Source of the DNA: Nostoc mirabile CHAB5784
GTDB lineage: Bacteria; Cyanobacteriota; Cyanobacteriia; Cyanobacteriales; Nostocaceae
Direction: 5' to 3'
Length of the DNA: 64,000 nucleotides
NCBI RefSeq assembly: GCF_020829645.1
Contig: NZ_JAIVFS010000008.1
Location: 1 to 64,000 of the forward strand
The notes below the pieces were generated by a model that searched no databases, was not told the origin of the DNA, and worked only from the letters and a program-made list of their open reading frames with translations. The translations under genes were made by a program, and so were the position numbers. Below are positions 18,882 through 26,963 of the stretch, in pieces. The first letter of the stretch is position 1, and each line of letters starts with the position of its first letter.

Positions 18882-19107
18882 TTTATAATTATAAACCCAT
18901 AAATTGCCTATTACTACTATATTTATATGGGGGCGCGATCATGGGCAATATTTAAGTTATTTCCAAAAAACAAATGCTTTGATGTATTTTGGAAATCGCT
19001 AAAGAGTAATTAAAAGGTGTATCTACTATAAATTTTTGCCGCCGAACCACAAAAAACTAGACTGGGAAACAGCTTAGTGCCTTGTTAACTACAGATTAGA
19101 GCTTAAT

Positions 19108-20115
19108 ATGAATAAACTGCTAACTATTGCCATTCCTACATTTAATCGTGCCCAACTTCTAGATAAACAACTTACTTGGTTAGCTCAAGCTATTAAAGGT
19201 TTTGAAGATGACTGTGAAATTTTAGTTTCTGATAATTGTTCAACAGACAATACTCAGGAGGTGATCCAAAAATGGCAAACAACACTTAGTAATATTACAT
19301 TTAAATCGAATAAAAATTTCAATAATTTAGGCGTAGTCAAAAATATTATGTATTGCCTAAAATCTACAACAACAAAATATGTTTGGACTATTGGTGATGA
19401 TGACCCAATTCAAGATAGAGCCATTGCTTATGTGATTACCAAACTTAAGCAGCATGAAAATTTATCATTATTGTTCCTCAACTTTTCCGGCCGGAACCAA
19501 ATGACTGGTGAACCAGTCCACCCACCAACAATTGTTGGTAATCGTTGGTTTGACGTTGATAGTGAAAATGCTGATGGTGATGGTAAAGCTATCTTTGAAC
19601 ATTGTTTCTCAAAAAGTGTCGGTGCAGTTATTTTTCTGACTGCTACAGTCTACCGCACTGACCTAGTAAAACGCGCTCTTCAAAATTGGAAAGATGCTGA
19701 GAATAACTGGATATCTTTAGCATATTTAGCTGGTTATTGTGCTGCTAATGGTAGTGTAATTGTCACTAAAGAGACTTATTTAGAATGTGTTGTTGGTGTG
19801 AGTTATTGGCAGAAAGAACCAAAATCTGCACTCTTAATGCAATACAAACATATACCCGAAGTGATTTTGAAACTGGAAGAGAATGGATATTCTAAGCAGT
19901 TTTGTAGACGGATGCTTTTGCAGAACGGTAAAGAAGTCAATTTGAAAGTTTTCTTGGGTGCTTTAAGAAGATGGCCGATGTCTGCTATCAAGATAGTAGT
20001 TCCATTTTTGGCTTTAGTCAGCTTGTGTGCTTTTGACGTGATGGTTTCTAAAGAATTCGGTTTAGCAGAATCGAGTGAAATACCGACTCAAGAAGTGCGA
20101 ACCTATAAGCCGTAA
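19108..20115 (+). CDS. Family 2 glycosyltransferase
   Basis: A 335-residue GT-A enzyme. The start LLTIAIPTFNRAQLLDKQL is typical of GT2, ILVSDNCSTDNTQE binds the nucleotide, and the metal-binding acidic motif is in WTIGDDDPIQ. A hydrophobic segment near residues 290-312 could associate with the membrane. It would add one sugar to the lipid-linked repeat unit of the envelope polysaccharide. Donor and acceptor are unknown. Confidence 0.87.
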   Translation: MNKLLTIAIPTFNRAQLLDKQLTWLAQAIKGFEDDCEILVSDNCSTDNTQEVIQKWQTTLSNITFKSNKNFNNLGVVKNIMYCLKSTTTKYVWTIGDDDPIQDRAIAYVITKLKQHENLSLLFLNFSGRNQMTGEPVHPPTIVGNRWFDVDSENADGDGKAIFEHCFSKSVGAVIFLTATVYRTDLVKRALQNWKDAENNWISLAYLAGYCAANGSVIVTKETYLECVVGVSYWQKEPKSALLMQYKHIPEVILKLEENGYSKQFCRRMLLQNGKEVNLKVFLGALRRWPMSAIKIVVPFLALVSLCAFDVMVSKEFGLAESSEIPTQEVRTYKP

Positions 20116-20164
20116 GCTCTTAAATTGCTAACAAATATATATCAAAAAGAGGAGGATTTACGAC

Positions 20165-21016
20165 ATGTTTAGTGCAATTAAACGCAAAATATCTACACTG
20201 TCTTCTGACTTTGAATATTATGTAGCCCGTTGGAAGCATAGCAGAAATCTGCCAGCATTGGAAGGACGCGATCGCAACATTCTTAATACTCTCAAAAAAG
20301 ATGGCGTTTACGTCACAACACTGGCAGATTTAGGGTTCAACTCTAGCTCAGAACTACTCAAAGCTGCTTACCATCAATTGTCTCAGATGGAAAATCCCAA
20401 CAACGACCATCTAGACGAAAAATTGCCACAAATTTCCACAGTTACAGGTTTACCAGAATTTTATGCTTGGGGAATCGAGAAAAGGCTGCTCAATATCATC
20501 GAAAATTATATTGGTCTTCCTGTTGCTTTTCATGGTGTACATTTACGCAAAGATTTCAATAATAAACATCAGTTTGGGACGCTGTTATGGCATAGCGATG
20601 CAGAAGACCGTCGAATTATAAAAATCATTGTTTACTTGAATGATGTAGAAGAAAAAACTGGGCCTTTTGAATACATCCCCCGCTCTTTAACTTCCTTATT
20701 TAGTTGGAATTATGTTCGACTTTATTACAAACTTTGGAAGTCAAGCTATATGGGTATCGACGATGAAGAAGTAAAACCAGTCATCCCCAAATCAGCTTGG
20801 AAATCCTGCCCAGGCCCAGCAGGTACTGTGATTATTGTAGATACGAAAAATGCTTTGCATCACGGCACAGTCCGTACAGAAGACCGGTCAACACTATTCT
20901 TGTGTTACACCGCCAATCCTCCTGAAAGACCAGACCTCTGCACCCAATACTGGGATGATACTTATCCTAGAGCAGAGTTACGTTCTGCATCTGATGCAGT
21001 TAAAGTATCAACTTAA
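20165..21016 (+). CDS. PhyH-like Fe(II)/2-oxoglutarate dioxygenase
   Basis: A 283-residue protein preceded by a strong AGAGGAGG site. The iron-binding facial triad is visible as WHSDAED (HxD near residue 142) and a distal His in ALHHGTVRTEDRS with Arg ten residues on (about 236-247). These features match phytanoyl-CoA-dioxygenase-like oxygenases, some of which act on sugars or lipids. Its position between glycosyltransferase and rfbC genes suggests oxidation of a sugar or lipid carrier during envelope synthesis. Confidence 0.75.
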   Translation: MFSAIKRKISTLSSDFEYYVARWKHSRNLPALEGRDRNILNTLKKDGVYVTTLADLGFNSSSELLKAAYHQLSQMENPNNDHLDEKLPQISTVTGLPEFYAWGIEKRLLNIIENYIGLPVAFHGVHLRKDFNNKHQFGTLLWHSDAEDRRIIKIIVYLNDVEEKTGPFEYIPRSLTSLFSWNYVRLYYKLWKSSYMGIDDEEVKPVIPKSAWKSCPGPAGTVIIVDTKNALHHGTVRTEDRSTLFLCYTANPPERPDLCTQYWDDTYPRAELRSASDAVKVST

Positions 21017-21033
21017 AAACTTTCTCGCCAGAA

Positions 21034-21190
21034 GAATATCTAATTTAATTAACCGCAGAGGCACAGAGAACACAGAGAAAGAGAAGGAAAGGAGTTGTAC
21101 CCGATTTGTAAGTTTAGGACTAACACAAAATATCTCTCAAACTCTCATCTCTCCCTGTCCTCTGCGCCTCTGTGATTCGTTTATTTTCTG
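21034..21190. repeat. Inverted-repeat element of the AACCGCAGAGGC family
   Basis: The left end AACCGCAGAGGCACAGAGAA and the right end CTCTGCGCCTCTGTGATTCG are inverted relative to each other. Related ends occur at 36600-36632, 40340-40475 and 54520. It is intergenic, with no real ORF inside. Confidence 0.6.
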
Positions 21191-21230
21191 GCGCGAACAC
21201 TAAGCAAACATTCATCTCAAAGCAATCATA

Positions 21231-21788
21231 ATGATTTTCACCGAAACCGCACTCAAAGACGCATTCATTATTGACTTAGAAGAAAAGCCAGACCACCGTG
21301 GTTTTTTTGCTCGGTCTTTCTGCGCTCAAGAATTTGAAGCACACGGATTAAAGCCAACAGTTGCCCAATGTAATCTATCTTTTAATTATAAAAAAGGTAC
21401 TATCCGGGGAATGCACTATCAAATTCTGCCAGCAGCAGAAACGAAATTAATTCGCTGTACTAAAGGTGCTATCTATGACGTAATTATTGATATGCGACCA
21501 GAATCTCCTACCTTTTTATCACACATTGGTGTAGAGCTAACCCCAGAAAACCGCCGCGCTTTGTATGTTCCAGAAATGTTTGCTCACGGCTATCAAGCAC
21601 TCACAGATGAGACTGAAGTTGTATATCAAGTAGGTGAATTTTACACACCAGGGTATGAAAGAGGTTTACGCTATGATGACCCATTCTTTGCCATTGATTG
21701 GCCTCTAGATGTGACTGAAATATCTGAGAAAGATTTAAATTGGCCTTTGTTGAGAATGATGACTGTTGGCGGTACAGTTTCCAAATAA
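21231..21788 (+). CDS. rfbC: dTDP-4-dehydrorhamnose 3,5-epimerase family protein
   Basis: A 185-residue cupin enzyme of the RmlC family. It has the GFFARSFCAQEF strand, the catalytic His region IRGMHYQI, the RCTKGAIYDVIIDMR strand and VPEMFAHGYQAL. RmlC epimerises C3 and C5 of 4-keto-6-deoxy nucleotide sugars. With rfbF and the C-methyltransferase it may instead act on a CDP- or GDP-linked keto sugar. Length is normal. Confidence 0.9.
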   Translation: MIFTETALKDAFIIDLEEKPDHRGFFARSFCAQEFEAHGLKPTVAQCNLSFNYKKGTIRGMHYQILPAAETKLIRCTKGAIYDVIIDMRPESPTFLSHIGVELTPENRRALYVPEMFAHGYQALTDETEVVYQVGEFYTPGYERGLRYDDPFFAIDWPLDVTEISEKDLNWPLLRMMTVGGTVSK

Positions 21789-22224
21789 CTATAGACTCTT
21801 TCTCTGCGCCAGGTATTTCAGTGCAGAGAACTAGTACCGCAAGGCGGAAGTCACGCATTCAAAAATCACGCATTCACTCATGCTTTAATTTTGGGCTTTC
21901 TGGCTGTAATGAAATGGTGAACCAGCGCTCTTGGTAGGGTTTCCCTCCAGAGCCACTGCGGTCTTGGGGCCTCCCCAAGTAGAGCATGTGGCGTCAGGCG
22001 ACTGGTGAACCCGAAGGGTAGGTTTATTTACGCCACGTTGTACTAGTAGTCTGTCAAGTTGAAATTGATGGGTAAGTAAGTTCGTAGTAAGGACTTTAGT
22101 CTTTATCCTCTAAGCACAAAGCTGCTTACTACAAACTTTTCATTACTAGCTTAGATATTGTACTAGCACAACACACTGGCTGCTCTGTATGAGGTAATAC
22201 AATAATTAATTAGGGTAGAAATAA
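21789..22224. repeat. Dispersed intergenic repeats between rfbC and a glycosyltransferase
   Basis: No gene is seen. At about 21950-22012 there is a repeat beginning CCAGAGCCACTGCGGTCTTG and containing CCCCAAGTAGAGCATGTGGC. A related copy lies inside another element at 26690-26750, and a partial one at 62325-62360. Confidence 0.55.
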
Positions 22225-23463
22225 ATGCCAAATAATCTTCTATCTCGTGTCAGTAATACTATCTCTTTTGTCTCCAAAAAAGTCCAAGCTCGAATCAATT
22301 ATGCTAAGGCTTTACAGGTTGTCTCCCTAAAGCCTAAACAGCCTTCCAAAGGAAATGTACTTCTTTCTTATCGAATTGAACCATTTCTCTTAAAACCTGG
22401 TCAGGTAATGCCTAATGACCATACTTGGTATTGGGAAGTTTGGCAAATAGCCCAAACTTTTTTAGACTTAGGTTACAACGTTGATGTTATCCAGTTCCAC
22501 AATGATAAATTCGTTCCTCAAAAAGATTACGCATTTTTCATTGATATCCGTCATCGAATGGAAGCGCTTGCACCAAAACTCAATAAAGATTGCATCAAGA
22601 TTTTCCACGTTGACATTGCTAATATGGTGTTTCGCAATGCAGCAGAATGCAACAGACTTCTAGAACTACAACGGCGCAAAGGTATCACCTTAAAACCACA
22701 GCGATTTGAAGTTCCTAACTTGGGAATTGAATATGCTGATTGCGCGATTGTGTTGGGTAACGATTTCACAACTGATACATTTAAGTATGCCAACAAACCG
22801 ATGTATCGTATCCCAATTTCTTCGCCTGTCGTTTATCCTTATCCCGATAAGAAAGATTTTGAAGCGGTAAGAAAGCGCTTTCTGTGGTTTGGTGGTAGTG
22901 CTTTAGTCCTCAAAGGATTAGATTTAGTTTTAGATGCCTTTGCCCAAATGCCGGAATACCATTTAACAGTTTGTGGCCCGGTAAGTAATGACAAAGAATT
23001 TGAGCAAGCTTTCTATAAAGAACTGTACGAAACACCTAACATCCACACTTATGGGTGGATTGATGTTAGTAGCCCTGACTTTATAGAGGTGACAAATAAC
23101 TGTCTAGGACTTGTTTATCCTTCCGTTTCTGAAGGGCAGTCAGGAGCAGTAATTAGTTGCTTGCAAGCTGGGTTAATTCCGATTTTAAGCTACGAATCTG
23201 GTGTAGATGTTCACGATTTTGGTGTAATTTTCGATAATCTTTCCGTTGACGAAATTAAGGCGAAAGTTAGAAGTATTTCCAATTTGCCTGTAGAAGACCT
23301 AAAGCTGATGTCTCGTCAGGCTTGGGAATATGCAAGAGCAAATCATACCAAAGAAAAGTTTGCCCAAGTTTACAGAAATGTTGTGGAGCAAATTATCGAA
23401 AATCACAGCCAGAAAAAACAGACTGGTTCTATAGCATCTAGCAAACAACCAGTTACTATTTAG
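22225..23463 (+). CDS. Family 4-type glycosyltransferase
   Basis: A 412-residue GT-B protein. The C-terminal nucleotide-sugar half has LWFGGSALVLKGLDLVLDAF and the E-x7-E-like region PSVSEGQSGAVISCLQAGL, as in GT4 enzymes. The N-terminal half lacks a glycine-rich start; ILLSYRIEPFLLKPG-like sequence is present instead. It is probably cytoplasmic, adding a sugar to the envelope repeat unit. Specificity is unknown. Confidence 0.8.
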   Translation: MPNNLLSRVSNTISFVSKKVQARINYAKALQVVSLKPKQPSKGNVLLSYRIEPFLLKPGQVMPNDHTWYWEVWQIAQTFLDLGYNVDVIQFHNDKFVPQKDYAFFIDIRHRMEALAPKLNKDCIKIFHVDIANMVFRNAAECNRLLELQRRKGITLKPQRFEVPNLGIEYADCAIVLGNDFTTDTFKYANKPMYRIPISSPVVYPYPDKKDFEAVRKRFLWFGGSALVLKGLDLVLDAFAQMPEYHLTVCGPVSNDKEFEQAFYKELYETPNIHTYGWIDVSSPDFIEVTNNCLGLVYPSVSEGQSGAVISCLQAGLIPILSYESGVDVHDFGVIFDNLSVDEIKAKVRSISNLPVEDLKLMSRQAWEYARANHTKEKFAQVYRNVVEQIIENHSQKKQTGSIASSKQPVTI

Positions 23464-23600
23464 CCCTGGCGATTAGAAATCGCGGCTATACAAACCAAGT
23501 CCGCCTTCGCGGACTGATGAAAATTAAGGGTTTCAAACCCGCCTGCGCGGGTTTTGCCTGTGTAGCTGTGACTTGTAGTCGCTTGGTGCAAGCTAATCCC
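23464..23600. repeat. Dispersed repeat with two GC-rich hairpins
   Basis: After the glycosyltransferase stop there are two hairpins: AAGTCCGCC-TTC-GCGGACT and AAACCCGCC-TG-CGCGGGTTT. They are flanked by GCGGCTATACAAAC and GCCTGTGTAGC. They could terminate transcription but lack a long T run, and the arrangement looks like a dispersed repeat. Confidence 0.55.
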
Positions 23601-23705
23601 AATTTCCATGAAAATGTACTTAATATTTAGCTGTAAGAAATTATTAAGTGCAAGTTTATAGATAATTTGTATCACAACCAACAGTTCCAAAATGGAGTTT
23701 AGTTC

Positions 23706-25019
23706 ATGATTATTATCGATCGCGCCTTACAAACCCGTGCAGCAGCAGGAAATCCTATCAAGGTGGGAATGATTGGTGCTGGTTTTATGGGTCGAGGAAT
23801 TGCCAACCAAATTGTCAATTCAGTGCCAGGAATGGAGTTAGTTGCTATCTCCAATCGCCAGATTGATGCAGCTAAACAAGCTTATTCGGAAGCAGGAATT
23901 GAAGATATTCAAGTTGTTGCAACTGTCAGCGAATTAGAAGATGCGATCGCTAACGGTAAATATGCAGTCACAGAAGACGCTAAGTTACTGTGTCGGGCCC
24001 AGGGCATTGATGCATTAATCGAAGTCACAGGTGCAGTGGAATTTGGCGCTCACATCGTTATGGAAGCGATCGCTCATTGCAAGCATGTGATCATGATGAA
24101 TGCCGAACTCGACGGCACCATTGGCCCCATCCTGAAAGTCTATGCTGACAAAGCAGGTGTGATCTTCAGCGCCTGTGATGGCGATCAACCAGGGGTGCAA
24201 ATGAACCTCTACCGCTTTGTAAAAAGCATTGGTCTAACTCCGTTATTGTGCGGTAACATTAAAGGACTTCAAGACCCCTATCGCAATCCCACCACTCAGG
24301 AAGGATTTGCTAAACGTTGGGGTCAAAAGCCCCACATGGTGGCTAGCTTCGCCGACGGAAGCAAAATTTCCTTTGAGCAAGCGATCGTTGCCAATGCCAC
24401 AGGCATGAAAGTCGCCAAACGGGGAATGCTAGGATATGACTTCAACGGTTATGTCGATGAAATGGCCCATATATATGATGTTGAACAACTCAAAGAACTA
24501 GGCGGCATTGTCGATTATGTAGTTGGAGCAAAACCTGGCCCAGGCGTATATGTATTTGCCACTCACGACGACCCCAAGCAACAGCACTATCTCAACTTAT
24601 ACAAATTAGGCGAAGGCCCACTTTACAGCTTCTATACTCCTTATCACCTCTGTCATTTTGAAGTTCCCTTGTCCGTAGCGCGTGCTGTCCTATTCGGTGA
24701 TGCGGTTATGTCTCCACTAGCAGGCCCGCTAGTAGATGTTGTCACCACTGCCAAAATCGACCTGAAAGCAGGAGAAACCTTAGATGGCATCGGCTACTAC
24801 ATGACCTACGGACAATGTGAAAATTCCGATATCGTCCAACAGCAAAATCTTCTACCAATGGGTTTAGCTGAAGGGTGCCGCCTCAAACGAGATATTTCTA
24901 AGGATCAAGTCCTCACATACGAGGATGTAGAATTACCTGAAGGCAGACTCTGCGACCAACTACGAACTGAGCAAAACACTTATTTCACCCCAGAAAAAAT
25001 CTTGGTAGCAGTTGGGTAA
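23706..25019 (+). CDS. Homoserine dehydrogenase-like NAD(P) oxidoreductase with C-terminal SAF domain
   Basis: A 437-residue protein. The Rossmann start KVGMIGAGFMGRGIANQI is followed by a homoserine-dehydrogenase-like middle part (CDGDQPGVQMNLYRFVKSIG), and a SAF-type C-terminus (QQNLLPMGLAEGCRLKRDIS, EDVELPEG). SAF domains occur in altronate dehydratases, sialic-acid synthase-like proteins and FlgA. Such fusions are annotated as oxidoreductases of unclear substrate. The island context suggests sugar-acid or keto-sugar chemistry; the true substrate is unknown. Confidence 0.8.
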   Translation: MIIIDRALQTRAAAGNPIKVGMIGAGFMGRGIANQIVNSVPGMELVAISNRQIDAAKQAYSEAGIEDIQVVATVSELEDAIANGKYAVTEDAKLLCRAQGIDALIEVTGAVEFGAHIVMEAIAHCKHVIMMNAELDGTIGPILKVYADKAGVIFSACDGDQPGVQMNLYRFVKSIGLTPLLCGNIKGLQDPYRNPTTQEGFAKRWGQKPHMVASFADGSKISFEQAIVANATGMKVAKRGMLGYDFNGYVDEMAHIYDVEQLKELGGIVDYVVGAKPGPGVYVFATHDDPKQQHYLNLYKLGEGPLYSFYTPYHLCHFEVPLSVARAVLFGDAVMSPLAGPLVDVVTTAKIDLKAGETLDGIGYYMTYGQCENSDIVQQQNLLPMGLAEGCRLKRDISKDQVLTYEDVELPEGRLCDQLRTEQNTYFTPEKILVAVG

Positions 25020-25322
25020 TATCGGTTCCTAAAATATTTGCAACAAATGAATTGGCTGTAGGGGTGTACAGCTGTACGCCCCTAATACGTTTCGGATAAG
25101 ATCCCCCCGCCTGCGGCGACCCCCTTAAAAAGGGGGTAAAAAATTACAAAAAGCCCCCCTTTTTAAGGGGGGTTGGGGGGATCTCCGAGGCCCCTACCAA
25201 CGTATTTGTAACAAGAATTTCGTCAAGAGGATAGGAAGCTATACTGCTGAACACTAAAGTTGTTGATAATAACTTGCTGGGGAGCCTTGAAACAAACCCG
25301 ATCGAAACTTTAAGTCAAATTC
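25020..25322. repeat. Intergenic repeats before a glycosyltransferase gene
   Basis: Two repeats are present. At 25060-25081 there is a near-perfect palindrome GGGGTGTACAG/CTGTACGCCCC. At 25099-25184 there is an 86-bp element with ends AGATCCCCCC and GGGGGGATCT and an inner inverted repeat around CCCCCTTAAAAAGGGGG. A related element is at 26611-26764. No gene is seen. Confidence 0.75.
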
Positions 25323-26423
25323 ATGAAAATTGCTCTAGTCCATGATTATTTAACCCAGCGAGGTGGGGCAGAGCGTGTGTTTGAACTGCTTTGTAAACGC
25401 TATCCCGAAGCAGATATTTTCACATCTCTGTACGATCCACAAAAAACTATTGATCTAGGCGATCGCATAGTCAACACAACCTTTTTACAAAAAATTCCCG
25501 GTGCAGTAAAATATTTTAGGTCAATGGCTCCTCTATATTTTCCTGCCTTTCGTGCCTTGGATCTGCAAGACTACGATCTAATTATTAGCAGTAGCACAAG
25601 CTTCGCCAAAGCAGTGCGAAAAAACCCAAATGCCCGCCACATTTGTTTTTGCCATAATGTCACCCGTTTCTTATGGGATACAGCAACCTATTTAAGAGAA
25701 TACGGAGACTATAGATATTTTGCTCCTTTAATCGAACAAGTATTTCAAGTAATGAGAAAGGTAGACCTGAAATATGCACAGGAACCTGACCTTTACATTG
25801 CTAATTCTAGTGTTGTTGCCCGCCGTATTGAAAATATTTATGGCAAAAAGGCAATGATGGTAAACTATCCAATTGATACTAGTAAATTTCTTTTTTCCGA
25901 TATAAAAGATGAATATTATCTGGCCTCAGCCCGGATGATTAGCTATAAGCGCCTTGATATAATAGTCGAAGCTTTTAATTGGCTGGGATGGCGCTTATTA
26001 ATATCAGGTGACGGCCCAGAACAAGCACGGTTAAAATCCAAAGCATTAAAAAATATTGAGTTCTTGGGACACGTAAGTGATAGAACCCGCAAAGACTTGT
26101 TTTGCAAAGCCAAGTCTATTATTGTCGCAGCCTTAGAAGACTACGGATTAGTTCCAGTAGAGGCTAATGCTAGCGGCACACCAGTCATCGCTTATGGAGC
26201 AGGTGGAGTATTAGATACTCAAATACCAGGTGAAACAGGAGTCTTTTTCAAAAGGCAAACACCCGAATCTCTACAAATTGCATTACTAGAAGCCAATGGC
26301 ATTTCTTGGGATTACGATCGCATCCGTAATCATGCAGTAGCAAACTTTTCAGAGAATGCCTTCTTTGGGAAAGTTGAGCAAATTATTAACCAAGCTTGTG
26401 GCGGGCATCTAATATTCATTTGA
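25323..26423 (+). CDS. Family 4 glycosyltransferase
   Basis: A 366-residue GT-B enzyme. The start MKIALVHDYLTQRGGAERVF is the acceptor-domain glycine loop of GT4 proteins. The C-terminal half has ISGDGPEQARLKSKA and the E-x7-E motif in EDYGLVPVEANASGTPVIAYG. It is probably a cytoplasmic or peripheral-membrane mannosyl- or glucosyltransferase of the envelope pathway; donor not determined by sequence. Confidence 0.88.
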   Translation: MKIALVHDYLTQRGGAERVFELLCKRYPEADIFTSLYDPQKTIDLGDRIVNTTFLQKIPGAVKYFRSMAPLYFPAFRALDLQDYDLIISSSTSFAKAVRKNPNARHICFCHNVTRFLWDTATYLREYGDYRYFAPLIEQVFQVMRKVDLKYAQEPDLYIANSSVVARRIENIYGKKAMMVNYPIDTSKFLFSDIKDEYYLASARMISYKRLDIIVEAFNWLGWRLLISGDGPEQARLKSKALKNIEFLGHVSDRTRKDLFCKAKSIIVAALEDYGLVPVEANASGTPVIAYGAGGVLDTQIPGETGVFFKRQTPESLQIALLEANGISWDYDRIRNHAVANFSENAFFGKVEQIINQACGGHLIFI

Positions 26424-26430
26424 TCAAGTA

Positions 26431-26478
26431 GTCATTAGTCATTAGTCATTGGTCATTGGTCATTAGTCATTAGTTATT
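26431..26478. repeat. Heptanucleotide tandem repeat (STRR)
   Basis: About seven copies of a 7-base unit, GTCATTA with GTCATTG variants, directly after the glycosyltransferase stop. The same unit recurs at 61943-61981, and its complement at 49871-49912. Confidence 0.85.
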
Positions 26479-26595
26479 GTTTTTTGGTACATACCTCACT
26501 TTAAAAGTGAGCAGAAAAACTTTCTAATATTAGACTAATTCAAACCATGTTGTTTATAGGCGTGGTATCTCAAGGAATAATGGCTCTGGCGTTGC

Positions 26596-26796
26596 AATAC
26601 GGTTCGGTTCAGATCCCCCCGCCTACGGCGACCCCCAAAGGGGGTAAATGAGGTTTATGAGCAAGCCTTTTTAAGGGGAGCCACTGCGGTCTTCTCCCAA
26701 GGGGAGACGCCAAGGGCGATGGGGTTTCCCCAAGTGGAGCAAGTGGCGTGGGTTGGGGGGATCTTCAAAATGTTAAAACGTTAACCGAACCGTATT
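26596..26796. repeat. Composite inverted-repeat element with a nested insertion
   Basis: Perfect 14-bp outer terminal inverted repeats AATACGGTTCGGTT and AACCGAACCGTATT bound a 201-bp element. Inside lies an AGATCCCCCC...GGGGGGATCT element (26611-26764) like that at 25099, which in turn holds a second repeat (about 26690-26750, AGCCACTGCGGTC type). A degenerate relative of the outer ends may occur at 41719-41845. Confidence 0.8.
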
Positions 26797-26963
26797 GTCT
26801 GGCGTTGCAGTTTTATTTCGTAATCTCTTCCCACTATAAGATTACCTATTTATTTAACTCTCTCATCCTGAGTTGTTTGTAAAAAAATAGGTATTCTTCG
26901 GAGAATCTCTTAGCGTAAGTCTTGTTGGCACAGCCTTTCGTAGAAAAGACAAGGATAATAAAA

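Noticed and set aside
20850..21203. 117-codon plus-strand ORF
   Set aside because: It overlaps the dioxygenase gene in another frame and runs into a dispersed repeat.
23460..23690. 76-codon minus-strand ORF
   Set aside because: It covers a GC-rich dispersed repeat and shows no protein-family features.
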